A stretch of DNA of 64,000 nucleotides from Oncomelania hupensis (GCA_036898135.1 CM072519.1:70029118-70093117), one strand, 5' to 3'; shown: positions 56,188 to 64,000, counted from the first letter of the stretch. Numbers and translations: made by a program. The notes: a model not told the origin generated them from the sequence alone.

Positions 56188-57393
56188 CCCAGCAAACAAT
56201 AAACCCCCTGTAAGCGCTAGACGTGAAACCCCATGATCAATTACCGGCATTTGCAGTTCCGGCAAGCTTGGTAGGCTTGGTAAGCTCGGAAGCGGTGACG
56301 AACTTAAAGGTTCATTATTAGGCCTAGCAGTAAATACCGTATTTGCTGTATTCACTGTATTCAATGTATTTATTGTAGGATTGTAGCCTATATGAAACTG
56401 AGGGTCTGCAATCACTATATTGTTGTTGTAGTTTGATATAGTTCCTATCCTAAGCTGAAGGTCTGAAGGCAACATATACAGTCCTAAACCTATTACGTAA
56501 TCTACTTTCGATCTAGCATACTTTAAAGTGTCCTGATATCTTTTAATACTCGCGGGCAAATCTACTGCCGAATTAATAGAATCTTCAATGTTGGCTAGAA
56601 ACTGCTTTTGTGCATCGAAGCTAGTTCCTTCCCCAATGATATTACTTCGTGTTTCCGCTTGAGACCCCAAAATGCACCACGCATACGTACGAATAGATTC
56701 ATTCAGCCTTTCCACCCCACTTTGAGTAAATCCGTTTGATGTGTCTAATATAAAAGTGCTGTATGCTGTACTTTGTTTTTGTCTGATATACAGTAAAGGA
56801 ACCTGGCTGTTGTGGTTAAATGATGTAAATCCAGGTACGTAAGGCCCCGTGTATAAATTACCTACAGCGTATCTAAATAAAGTTCCCATCCCGTGATTGA
56901 GGTCTAGTTTTTGTCTGAAGTCTGTTTTAGTATCAATTCCGAATTCATTGCACAACCTTTGATACGCTTTCTTGTCAAAGCCATTGTTAAAGGGATTAAA
57001 GTTTTTGTCAGTAGGTAACGGAGCCTGAAGTTCAGACAACACCCGCCTCACTTGATAATACAAATGGAACAGATAAATAGATTTCAACATGGGATCTGGG
57101 TGATTAAGGTGATGAACGTAAGAAACTCCGCAACCAGTTGTAGCGCATGACACGGCAAAATTAATTTGATTCTGAAAGAACTGCATACCCCCGTTGTTTA
57201 GCCATTGGTTAGCTAAAAAGTCGCTCGTAATGTCTGGGTTGAGGTAATGATCAAAAATATTATGGGGGATAGTTTCGAAATGGACGTTGGCTGCCACAGC
57301 TATTGTCAGCTTGGTTAGGTCGACTGCTTTTTCGTAATAATAAGGCCCTGTAGTATACTTTGCAGCTTTGTTATATTTATAAGGCGCGTACAT
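56161..57393 (-). CDS. Conserved Polinton protein with C-terminal membrane anchor (410 aa)
   Basis: The protein begins MYAPYKYNKAAKYTTGPYYY and continues with NVHFETIPHNIFDHYLNPDI (about 37-56), NQWLNNGGMQFFQNQINFAV and NHGMGTLFRYAVGN (about 166-179). A Pro-rich linker with LPSLP repeats (about 372-386) precedes a final membrane helix (LALTGGLLFAGLIGIYYFK, 392-410). It is a well conserved but unnamed family in invertebrate Polintons. Its size and anchoring suggest a virion surface or membrane protein, which is inference. It starts at ATAATAAAAATG, divergent from the 232-aa gene across 21 bp. No stops or frameshifts. Confidence 0.88.
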   Translation of the reverse strand: MYAPYKYNKAAKYTTGPYYYEKAVDLTKLTIAVAANVHFETIPHNIFDHYLNPDITSDFLANQWLNNGGMQFFQNQINFAVSCATTGCGVSYVHHLNHPDPMLKSIYLFHLYYQVRRVLSELQAPLPTDKNFNPFNNGFDKKAYQRLCNEFGIDTKTDFRQKLDLNHGMGTLFRYAVGNLYTGPYVPGFTSFNHNSQVPLLYIRQKQSTAYSTFILDTSNGFTQSGVERLNESIRTYAWCILGSQAETRSNIIGEGTSFDAQKQFLANIEDSINSAVDLPASIKRYQDTLKYARSKVDYVIGLGLYMLPSDLQLRIGTISNYNNNIVIADPQFHIGYNPTINTLNTVNTANTVFTARPNNEPLSSSPLPSLPSLPSLPELQMPVIDHGVSRLALTGGLLFAGLIGIYYFK

Positions 57394-57414
57394 TTTTATT
57401 ATATTTAAAAAAAA
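57394..57414. promoter_or_regulatory. Divergent AT-rich promoter region (410-aa / 232-aa genes)
   Basis: All 21 bases are A or T and contain TATTATATTTAAAA in both-strand-compatible form between two outward ATGs. Confidence 0.5.
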
Positions 57415-58113
57415 ATGTTTGTAACTTTCGAATCTGTAAAATCAGGTGTGCCCATTGAACTTCAGCATCCTATTGACAACAAAAACAGCGACCTTAACGT
57501 AATCCTTCACGAAATATTCTACACGGTTAAATGGTTAAATATTAGTCATGATCTAAACAACAACTGGATAATGATTAATAAAAAAAGGCACTTTATTCAT
57601 GCCGGCTATTATGACTTCTGCAGACTTACTGAAGAATTGTTTAAACCTCATTCGATTGAAGCAAAAATGAACCCTGCAAACTTGATAGTAACTTTAACTT
57701 TCCATAAAACCCTGCATAAAGACATTACCAGCGTTACACTTGCGCCAAAGCTGGCAGAAATATTAGGTTTCCGTGGCAATGAATTATCTTTATCTGACAG
57801 CTCCAGCACTGTCGGCAGTTCTATAAGATTTATTGGATCAAACCCTATGAATTTGTTAATTAATAATAGATTGTTTGTGTACCTTCATCAACTGAAGACA
57901 TCGGAAAACTTAGTAAACGGAACTCCTAGTACATTGCTAAGGATAATCTCAACTCAGAGAGAATCTTACTGCGATCCTGTTTCATTAAAATTTCTACCTC
58001 AAAAACGCCACTTAAGTCAGGACTATCATACTAGTTTCTGCTTCAAAATAACTAACCAAAACAACGAAATTGTAGACTTTGAAGATCTTACAATTATTCT
58101 TGAGATAAAATAA
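57415..58113 (+). CDS. Candidate penton / minor capsid protein (232 aa)
   Basis: The protein is mostly beta-predicted and lacks membrane helices. It begins MFVTFESVKSGVPIELQHPI and ends KFLPQKRHLSQDYHTSFCF, then DFEDLTIILEIK. The last strands resemble the C-terminus of the single jelly-roll minor capsid (penton) proteins of Polintons and adintoviruses, and the size fits (about 230-270 aa). Pentons cap the five-fold vertices of the shell. The gene is the first of three co-directed genes (19- and 33-bp gaps) to the right of the capsid block. An alternative is another structural protein; the neighbouring 291-aa product is also beta-rich and competes for the penton role. Confidence 0.5.
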   Translation: MFVTFESVKSGVPIELQHPIDNKNSDLNVILHEIFYTVKWLNISHDLNNNWIMINKKRHFIHAGYYDFCRLTEELFKPHSIEAKMNPANLIVTLTFHKTLHKDITSVTLAPKLAEILGFRGNELSLSDSSSTVGSSIRFIGSNPMNLLINNRLFVYLHQLKTSENLVNGTPSTLLRIISTQRESYCDPVSLKFLPQKRHLSQDYHTSFCFKITNQNNEIVDFEDLTIILEIK

Positions 58114-58132
58114 AGTTTAATTTTAAAATACA

Positions 58133-59008
58133 ATGTCAATCGGCCCTCAAATTCCAGTAACCTGTCCTACCATTGAACTGAAAGACTTAGCAGACACAAT
58201 TGACTTTGATGCGAATGCTATTGTTGGGTCTATTTACGGTTTCGAATTTACACAAAATGGATATTATAAACGAGCGCTAGTGCCTGTAGTGCCGGCAGTA
58301 CCTGAAGCAGTGCCGCCGTCAGTACCGCAAGAAAAACCATCTATCGATCAGCTAAAGGACTTTAATGCCGGTAAAGTAGATCCCGATTTTAAGTATGCTA
58401 TTACTAAACGAGAAAATATCTGGTCTTTAACACCTGTAGACACAGAATTAGATTGGCTTATTAAATTCAAGTGCGAAAGCCCTTACACTTTTATGGGACC
58501 AGACAATAAATTTAAGAAAATTATTAACGCCGGGCCTATGTTAGTTAGTCTAGTGCCGGATGAAAACAATCGGGAAACCATAGAAGTCAAAGCCTACAAA
58601 AAAAGCAGCTATGTTTTACATAAGCGTGAAACCGCAGGGAAAAATGTTAGAGTTATTCTGCAGCCTCCTTTACAGCTAGGTAGCACAGCTATGATAGTAC
58701 TGGACATAATTGCTCACAGGCCTACGCAGAGAAATTTTAATGTAATTCCGCAAGTGTCTCTAAGTTGGGTTGATTTAGATGAGGATCCCAGACGAGTTAC
58801 AGTATTTATGAAGAAAAGAGAAAATGAAAATCAGTTTTCCGTATTTACTTCATCACCCAAGATAACTTTTGTCCCTGTTCCAAATCCTATTGACAGAATA
58901 GCGCAAATTAGCCTAGACAACGTAGATCTGTTAGCATTTTATTTCAGCGATCAGATATTTTCTGATAGTCAAATAGAATATTTTGCTAATAAACTAAAAT
59001 CAAGTTAA
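58133..59008 (+). CDS. Polinton protein of unknown function (291 aa), beta-rich
   Basis: It begins MSIGPQIPVTCPTIELKDLA. Residues about 49-69 are a low-complexity Val/Pro linker (LVPVVPAVPEAVPPSVPQEK) that separates a short N-terminal segment from a beta-rich main domain (about 95-275). There is no membrane helix, signal peptide or enzyme motif. It could be a minor capsid, spike or scaffold protein. The start is AAAATACAATG, a weaker match to the element's start motif. It lies 19 bp after the penton candidate and 33 bp before the next gene on the same strand. Confidence 0.7.
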   Translation: MSIGPQIPVTCPTIELKDLADTIDFDANAIVGSIYGFEFTQNGYYKRALVPVVPAVPEAVPPSVPQEKPSIDQLKDFNAGKVDPDFKYAITKRENIWSLTPVDTELDWLIKFKCESPYTFMGPDNKFKKIINAGPMLVSLVPDENNRETIEVKAYKKSSYVLHKRETAGKNVRVILQPPLQLGSTAMIVLDIIAHRPTQRNFNVIPQVSLSWVDLDEDPRRVTVFMKKRENENQFSVFTSSPKITFVPVPNPIDRIAQISLDNVDLLAFYFSDQIFSDSQIEYFANKLKSS

Positions 59009-59041
59009 TTATTGTTAACCCTTTTTTTTCACACTAAAAAT

Positions 59042-59704
59042 ATGACGACAAAATTGTATCCTGCTATAGTAGAAGCAGTAGTGGATGAACAACCAATACA
59101 GCCCAGTGCTCCAACGTTAGACTTAAATAATGTTCAAACGTTCAGGCTGGAAGAAATAAGAAAAGTTAGGACTCAAATTGAATCAGATATCCAAAAGTAC
59201 TCTAGATGCAGACGAAGGTATTCCGGCGCTTATAGCACAATAAATTACGTGTCTACTGGTCTAAATGTTATTAATGCTGCGGAAGCTGCTGCCAGCGTGG
59301 GATTATTGGTGACTGGAATTGGTATACCAATTAGTATTGGATTAGGAGTGGCTGCCGGATTATCTTCAGTGATGTCAGTTCTACTTGGCGTAATTAATAC
59401 TAAAGTATCTAAGAAATTAGAAAAACACGACCTCATTTCTAGCCTGGCGATAGCAAAACTTACTAGCATGAACTTAATAATTTCTAAAGCTCTAGAAGAC
59501 ACTCAGATTCAGGACCAAGAGTTTGTAATTATCCAGCGAGATTTTGAAGAATATAAAAAGTTGAAGCACGACATACAATCTAAATCTAGGTCTGCACCTG
59601 TTAATGTTGAAGAAATTAAAAAAAAATTAATAGAAGAAGGGAGACTACTGGGACGGAAGGAGCAGCTAGATGCTTTGAAGAAAAAGCTTGGCGCTTCAGA
59701 ATAA
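59042..59704 (+). CDS. Conserved Polinton membrane protein (220 aa)
   Basis: I chose ATG 59,042 (ACTAAAAATATG) over an upstream in-frame ATG at 59,012, which would add ten residues. The N-terminus is Pro-rich (PSAPTLDL), then comes an amphipathic helix (FRLEEIRKVRTQIESDIQKY, 34-53). A Gly/Ala-rich hydrophobic region at about 72-117 (VGLLVTGIGIPISIGLGVAA) can form two membrane helices. The helical charged C-terminus (KLEKHDLISSLAIAKL, DFEEYKKLKHDIQ) follows. This matches a family seen widely in animal Polintons, including vertebrate copies, always without assigned function. It faces the polymerase gene tail to tail, 6 bp apart. Confidence 0.88.
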   Translation: MTTKLYPAIVEAVVDEQPIQPSAPTLDLNNVQTFRLEEIRKVRTQIESDIQKYSRCRRRYSGAYSTINYVSTGLNVINAAEAAASVGLLVTGIGIPISIGLGVAAGLSSVMSVLLGVINTKVSKKLEKHDLISSLAIAKLTSMNLIISKALEDTQIQDQEFVIIQRDFEEYKKLKHDIQSKSRSAPVNVEEIKKKLIEEGRLLGRKEQLDALKKKLGASE

Positions 59705-59710
59705 ATACAG

Positions 59711-60133
59711 TTAACATTTACTCAAGCCTTCCAGGCCCTCCTTCTTACTCATAGTCGCAGTCATAGTCGTAGTCGTAGTTGCAGTCGCAGTCGCTGTTCC
59801 TACCTGTAATTTATAGTGGCCTAGAGCGTATGCGAACTCCTTAGTTACTCTTATTCTCTTTGTGTCATTAGCGCATAATGTTTTTTTGGTCGTCACAGCA
59901 GTGGACACTATATGGTTTTTAGACTTTATAGTTGTGTTAGGGTATGGTTTAACTTCTTTTCCATCTAAGGCTTCCAGGTAATTTTCGTGTCTGATATCTC
60001 TGTTTTTTATTGCAGCTTTTTGGGTGCCTTTCGCTTTTGAAGATTCTCCCGATTCGTGTTTAATACTGTACTGCTTAGATCGCAGTCCTGCGTATTCTTC
60101 TATTAGTTTCCCGTTCATTTCATCTTTCATCAA
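59711..60133 (-). pseudogene. POLB: PolB C-terminus, out of frame with the main part
   Basis: It contains MKDEMNGKLIEEYAGLRSKQ and ENYLEALDGKE, RSKNHI-like and AYALGHYKL, the known C-terminal (thumb) end of Polinton family-B polymerase. It begins directly after the stop that ends the main polymerase frame (60,136), in the -1 frame. The final 25 or so residues (TATATATTTTTMTATM) come from a (GTAGTC)n-like microsatellite (59,755-59,793) and are probably not native. Together with the upstream frame this is one gene broken by an indel in a short A run. Confidence 0.9.
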
Positions 60134-60135
60134 AC

Positions 60136-61821
60136 CTATTTTCTTTGGTTTGCTTTGCTGTACAAAGGGTGAGTTTCAGGGTAGTCACTAGTATCGTAAT
60201 GTTGCAGTTCCGATTCTAAGTCTTTATAAATGTCTTCAGTAGGGATGTCTAGTATAAGGGAGTCTGTGTCTGTGTATAAAACTCTGGCCTCCGGGTATTT
60301 AGGTTTAAAGTAATCGTAGTAAAATTCGAACATTAATAATTTAGAAAGGTCGAGAATAGTCATCCCCATAAACACTGGTTTGTCTAGATTAACTTGCGTG
60401 GTTTTCATGGTAACTGCATACAGGGAGTCATGAAACTCTTTGTAACCAAGGTATTGAGGTTTAGATGTTAATTTAATCGCTTGATTGGGTGATGTAATTA
60501 GCCTGACGTCTTTTCGCTTGTATGGGTTCTCCATAGTTTTACCAAAACAGCTGTTATTCAGCAGCTTAAAGAAATCTTTTTCAAACGTAGATTGCGCTTG
60601 TTTTCTGAGCTCTGTGTTTTTATTGATGTACCCGGCCAAGACGTTCGTTTGTTTAAAGAATAAAAGCTTGTGAATCGCTGTGCACTTCATGCCGTGTCTA
60701 ATGTAGAACTGCAGGTTTCTGTAGTGACAGACGTAATTAGATTTATTATACAGGTTGGGAATAAGTTTAAGTTGCTTGTCTGTACCATGCAATCTTTCTG
60801 GTGCTAATGGGTAATCATTATGTAGGTCGTGTAAAGCATTGGGGTACTCTAGGTCAACTTCTACAATAAACCCTATAGTATGATCTTTAGGGTGATTTAA
60901 AATACTGTTTAACCAAGTCAAGTTTGCGGGGTTTGGATTAACAAGTAATTTGAAATCTGAAACCGGTAAAAGCTCACTCATTGCCCAACCGTATAAATTG
61001 TTGGCGTCAAAGTACATTATATAATTAGATTTCTGCGAGGGGTCATAGTGCTTCAGGTATTTATTGTTGGCTTTGCAATAATTATGAGCTGCCACGCTTA
61101 TTCCTCCACGAATGCCCGACTCAATCATTGTCATCATTACCTGGTCAGTTATGAGATCGATTTTAGAACCGCTAAGTTTTAAGAAAGCATCCCAACTCAT
61201 TCCTGGCGAAGAAATATAATGAGAAGGGTCGAGGGAGTAATGATGTAAACTCGTTTCTCTGTATTTTTCAAACACATCAGCCAACAAACAGACGTCAGCT
61301 TTCAAATATATGTCGTGGTAGTCACCAAGGTTTTTACAGCTGAGTGCATTCCAAACATTCTGGGCATGTTCATAATCGATATCACTTATGAAACTTTTAT
61401 TGAGTGAAGAATAGAAGTTCTCTTTAGGTGGCAATTCCAATTCTTCAAACACTTCCCAAGAATCCATGTATTCATAAGGATACACGCCTTTCCGAATAAG
61501 TGTAACGTCTGGAAAATATTTGCTAGTGATAGGATAGCTGGGTAAGTTCTTAGCTAGTGTTTCTAAACTGGAAGACAAATGTTGAAAGCTGTCGTAAAAC
61601 TTTAATTTATTCAGAGTGAAAGTTTTATATTTTTCTTCTGTCTCGGCAATACATGACACTTTGTATGCTTTCGTCACTGCCTGCATGATTAAATGGGAGT
61701 CGTAATTTCGAAGATTGTGAATGAAAATAGGGAGAGAGAAATGTTTGATTCCATAGTCTAAGTTGCATTTCTGATGAGCTGCACCTCTAAATGCCCCTGT
61801 TATGTGACAATGATCTCTCAC
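60136..61821 (-). pseudogene. POLB: Protein-primed family-B DNA polymerase, N-terminally truncated
   Basis: About 560 residues of a Polinton PolB. The frame is open only from about 61,878; residue numbers here start at the GTG at 61,821 (VRDHCHITGAFRGAAH), which lies in mid-protein. Visible are an exonuclease-like NLRNYDSHLIMQ (37-48), KADVCLLADVFEKYR (174-188), polymerase motif A FDANNLYGWAM (271-281), motif B KLLNNSCFGKTM and motif C YTDTDS (516-521). Full-length relatives exceed 1,000 aa, so several hundred N-terminal residues, including the start of the exonuclease and any protein-priming region, are missing. The frame ends at 60,136 by a frameshift. It would replicate the element from its termini if complete; this copy cannot. 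Confidence 0.95.
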
Positions 61822-61859
61822 CCTTTGGGTCTTTGTGTAACCCGAAGAATGGGACTTAT

Positions 61860-62520
61860 ATTGAATCTGTATAAGGTTGTAACATTAATGTTTGCGGGAA
61901 TTCCCGATTGAATAAACTGGGCTTAGGCCAAGAATATTGATTATTTCACACTGCCCCAAGCAAAGGGAATTCCAGGTTCTGTTTTAATTGGATCACATGC
62001 TTAATATAAATTTCTATTTGCTGTTTCATTTGTTGTCTTAAACTCTACATTTGAATCTGTATTACATTTGAATCTGTATAAGGTTGTAACATTAATGTTT
62101 GCGGGAATTCCCGATTGAATAAACTGGGCTTAGGCCAAGAATATTGATTATTTCACCGTGCCCCTAGCAAAGGGAATTCCAGGTTCTGTTTTTAACTGGA
62201 TCACATGCTTAATATAAATTTATATTTGCTGTTTTCAACTGGATCACATGCTTAATATAAATTTCTTTTTATATATCTAAGCAAAGGCAAAAAACTTACT
62301 AAGGATTTTACATTCACACAGAGAAAGCACACAAATATTCCTGTACACAAATTATTTCCTCTGGTCTAGTAAAGGGGAATTTCCGATTCTGTTTTTCAAC
62401 TGGATCACATGCTTAATGCATGTTTAAAATACACACAAATTATTTCCCTTGGTTTAACTTACAGCTAGTAAATGGGAAACACATGCTTTAATATAAATTT
62501 TTATTTATATATCTATTTGT
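61860..62520. repeat. Repeat cluster in the Polinton right arm (207-bp duplication plus partial copies)
   Basis: TTGAATCTGTATAAGGTTGT opens two long copies (61,861 and 62,068; period 207 bp). A sub-unit of about 50 bp (AAAGGGAATTCCAGGTTCTG, then TGGATCACATGCTTAATATA) occurs about five times, ending near 62,500. It sits where the PolB N-terminus should be. Confidence 0.88.
61895..62384. promoter_or_regulatory. Five kappaB-like decamers
   Basis: GGGAATTCCC at 61,896-61,905 and 62,103-62,112, GGGAATTCCA at 61,965-61,974 and 62,172-62,181, and GGGAATTTCC at 62,375-62,384. Three fit the Rel/NF-kB consensus GGGRNWYYCC exactly. Two pairs arise from the 207-bp duplication. Function is inference. Confidence 0.4.
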
Positions 62521-62840
62521 TACACTTTTAAAAATTAATATGAACAATATGTAATAAAGATTGCTGCACTTAATGGTGTATTATTTAGAATTGTACATTT
62601 AGAATAACGAATATTAATGCTGGTTTGTTGTATGTAATTTCCCAAGCCCAATCTTCTTTTATGAGCGATCTGGATGGGGATATAAAGAAAAAAGGAAGTA
62701 TAGATTTTCGGTGTGGTTAGTCACTTCTGTGGCATGTGTTGAATTTGCTAAGGCATTAAGGCCAAATGTCTGTCCTATTGCAATAATAGACACAGTGTAC
62801 AAAGTGGCAAGTGGCTTGGATACATGTTAAAAATTGCCAT
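62521..62840. other. Non-coding right arm of the Polinton
   Basis: AT-rich. No remnant of PolB or protease is recognised in any frame by eye. Confidence 0.55.
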
Positions 62841-62904
62841 GACAATGGATAAGACTGGAAGGTGCACGCTAACTCTCGATCCCTTCCTACTTAATCCAAT
62901 TGTC
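62841..62904. repeat. Imperfect hairpin 1
   Basis: GACAATGGATAAGACTGGAA (left arm, 62,841) pairs with CTTCCTACTTAATCCAATTG (right arm, 62,883) with small bulges; stem about 20 bp, loop about 20. Confidence 0.65.
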
Positions 62905-62958
62905 AAGCCTCAGGCAACAAGTAAACAGATATATTGAACGCAAGAACGAATGGTTGCA

Positions 62959-63024
62959 TGACATTGGGTAAGACAGGAGGCTGCGCGCTGTATCCTGGGA
63001 ACCTCCTACTTAATCCAACTGTCA
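62959..63024. repeat. Imperfect hairpin 2 (diverged copy of hairpin 1)
   Basis: TGACATTGGGTAAGACAGGA (left arm) pairs with CCTCCTACTTAATCCAACTG (right arm). The GGAAGG/CCTTCC of hairpin 1 is GGAGG/CCTCC here, changed in both arms. Confidence 0.65.
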
Positions 63025-63175
63025 ACTGTCCGACTCGCAGCCAAAGTTCAGTCAGTACACCTCCGTGGGTTTCTCTAATTTCGTCTCGTAGAGATTCCCC
63101 ATTTGGGGTTTGATGACAGACAACACATGCCACAACGCTTGGGCTCACTTGGTGGAGTGGGAGATGCGTGCAAAA

Positions 63176-63262
63176 GTTTTCTAAGTAAGTTTTCTGTAAG
63201 TTTTCTACTTTCTAAATGAGGTATTTTTTCTAAGTTTTATTTCTAAGTTTTGAAATAAGTTT
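63176..63262. repeat. Degenerate AAGTTTTCT repeats
   Basis: AAGTTTTCT-like units recur about six times next to the right terminal repeat. No counterpart is seen at the left end. Confidence 0.7.
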
Positions 63263-63270
63263 TGACAAAT

Positions 63271-63417
63271 TATGTATTATATTTAACAAATTGCGGATTC
63301 CCAGAGTGCTTTGGAGCGCTTTTTAAAAAGCTCATAAAACAGCCATAAATTGCAATAAAAGGCCTCCTTTAGTAACTCTATGAGCTTTGGGGTTCAGAGC
63401 CCATTATTGCTATCTCT
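63271..63417 (-). repeat. Right terminal inverted repeat of the Polinton
   Basis: Reverse-complement match to 49,965-50,100 with diverged middle. Outer CTATCTCT and inner CAGAGTGCTTTGGAGCGCTT are the clearest parts. Confidence 0.88.
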
Positions 63418-63652
63418 AACGTTACATGCAATGCTAGTTATAAACGTTACAGGCAATGCTAGTTATAAACGTTACAGGCAATGCTAGTTATAAACGTTAC
63501 ATGCAATGCTAGTTATAAACGTTACAGGCAATGCTAGTTATAAACGTTACAGGCAATGCTAGTTATAAACGTTACAGGCAATGCTAGTTATAAACGTTAC
63601 ATGCAATGCTAGTTATAAAAGTTACAGGCAATGCTAGTTATAAACGTTACAG
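63418..63652. repeat. 25-bp satellite array (right part)
   Basis: About nine copies of the same 25-bp unit, mostly of the AGGCA variant that also dominates the last units left of the Polinton. Confidence 0.97.
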
Positions 63653-64000
63653 GGAGTTACGTTTCCACCACCCTGTCAACTGCCACAGTTTTGCGATTTA
63701 ATGGCTTTAAAATTTTTCCTGTGCTGAAGTTCGCGGGTCCCAACCCCGCACGGGACGAACTCACGTGACTTAGGTCCCAGACTTTTCAGGACACCGAGGG
63801 CTTTCTCAGGGTACTCTAGTTTCCTTCTTCCCTTTATACTGGTATGCGAAAGTCTCCTACACGTCACTATAGGTTTAATTACCACGCGCGTGCTCGAGGC
63901 CAAGGCGACCTACACTGTACTCGTGGATTTGGACTGTTACCAGCAGCCTGGAGAGGATTGGGTTCCGCCAGGTCTTCCTTGCCCAAGACGCGCCGCATGA
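63653..64000. other. Non-coding end of window
   Basis: GGTCCCAACCCCGCACGGGA and a GGGCTTTCTCAGGGTACTCT motif (63,800-63,819) related to that at 6,113 are present. Family not identified. No gene is seen. Confidence 0.5.

Larger units (their letters stand above)
49965..63417. mobile_element. Maverick/Polinton element, 13.45 kb
   Basis: Ends begin AGAGATAG and close CTATCTCT. Inside are a DDE integrase, packaging ATPase, double-jelly-roll capsid protein and protein-primed PolB, the diagnostic gene set. The flanks are the same 25-bp satellite. AACGT is duplicated at 49,960-49,964 and 63,418-63,422; if the element ends one base earlier (TC-3' as in classical Polintons), the duplication is 6 bp with one mismatch. 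It is shorter than the usual 15-20 kb because the PolB N-terminus, and probably the protease, are gone. Confidence 0.96.

Noticed and set aside
59245..60673. Antisense frames opposite the 220-aa gene and PolB
   Set aside because: Shadows of well-supported genes, with no independent start context or family resemblance.
62903..63148. 81-aa minus-strand frame in the Polinton right arm as a possible protease remnant
   Set aside because: Its few Cys and His residues do not form an adenain pattern, and half of it is the hairpin repeat.

Overview
The window looks like animal (metazoan) intergenic DNA that is dominated by repeats. I recognise no host protein-coding gene, no functional tRNA or rRNA gene and nothing prokaryotic. 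The mix (a Gmr1-type Ty3/gypsy element, a Maverick/Polinton, several non-LTR retrotransposon families, tRNA-derived SINEs, a hAT relic, and very abundant microsatellites and short-unit satellites) fits a marine invertebrate. A mollusc is my best guess, but that is inference.

Layout. 1-5.2 kb: the 3' part of a Gmr1-type Ty3/gypsy retrotransposon with integrase encoded before reverse transcriptase, followed by its probable 3' LTR. 5.2-47.5 kb: a patchwork of short repeats. The most active-looking family is a non-LTR retrotransposon with a (GGATA)n 3' tail, here called GGATA-LINE. It has ten 5'-truncated or fragmentary copies, several flanked by target-site duplications (TSDs), and one sits inside an older L1/Tx1-like LINE. 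Other relics include a CR1/jockey-like LINE split by a 3.15-kb TG...CA insertion, a hAT-like element carrying its own GGATA-LINE insertion, RNase H and 3'-end fragments of further LINEs, SINE-A and SINE-B copies, a 1.35-kb TTC-rich tract, GAA, ATC, AAT, GA, TG and ATCT arrays, and an 18-bp minisatellite. 46.5-47.5 kb is a 27-bp satellite and 48.1-50.0 kb a 25-bp satellite.

49,965-63,417 is the centrepiece: a 13.45-kb Maverick/Polinton (virus-like DNA transposon) inserted into the 25-bp satellite, which resumes on the other side. It has imperfect terminal inverted repeats of about 140 bp and a 5-6-bp target-site duplication. It carries a DDE integrase, an A32/FtsK-like packaging ATPase, a double-jelly-roll major capsid protein, a penton/minor-capsid candidate, several conserved Polinton membrane or structural proteins of unknown role, and a protein-primed family-B DNA polymerase. 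The capsid, ATPase and integrase genes are intact. The polymerase has lost its N-terminus and has a frameshift near the C-terminus, and I found no adenain-type protease, so this copy probably cannot replicate on its own.

How the genes would work together: the polymerase copies the linear genome from its termini, the integrase inserts it (leaving a 5-6-bp duplication), and the ATPase would package it into a shell of the major and minor capsid proteins. The small membrane proteins probably serve virion assembly or entry, but this is inference. Nearly every Polinton gene starts in a TTAAAAATG-like context. The non-coding right arm has repeated kappaB-like decamers and a pair of related hairpins. 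These are the least explained signals in the window.
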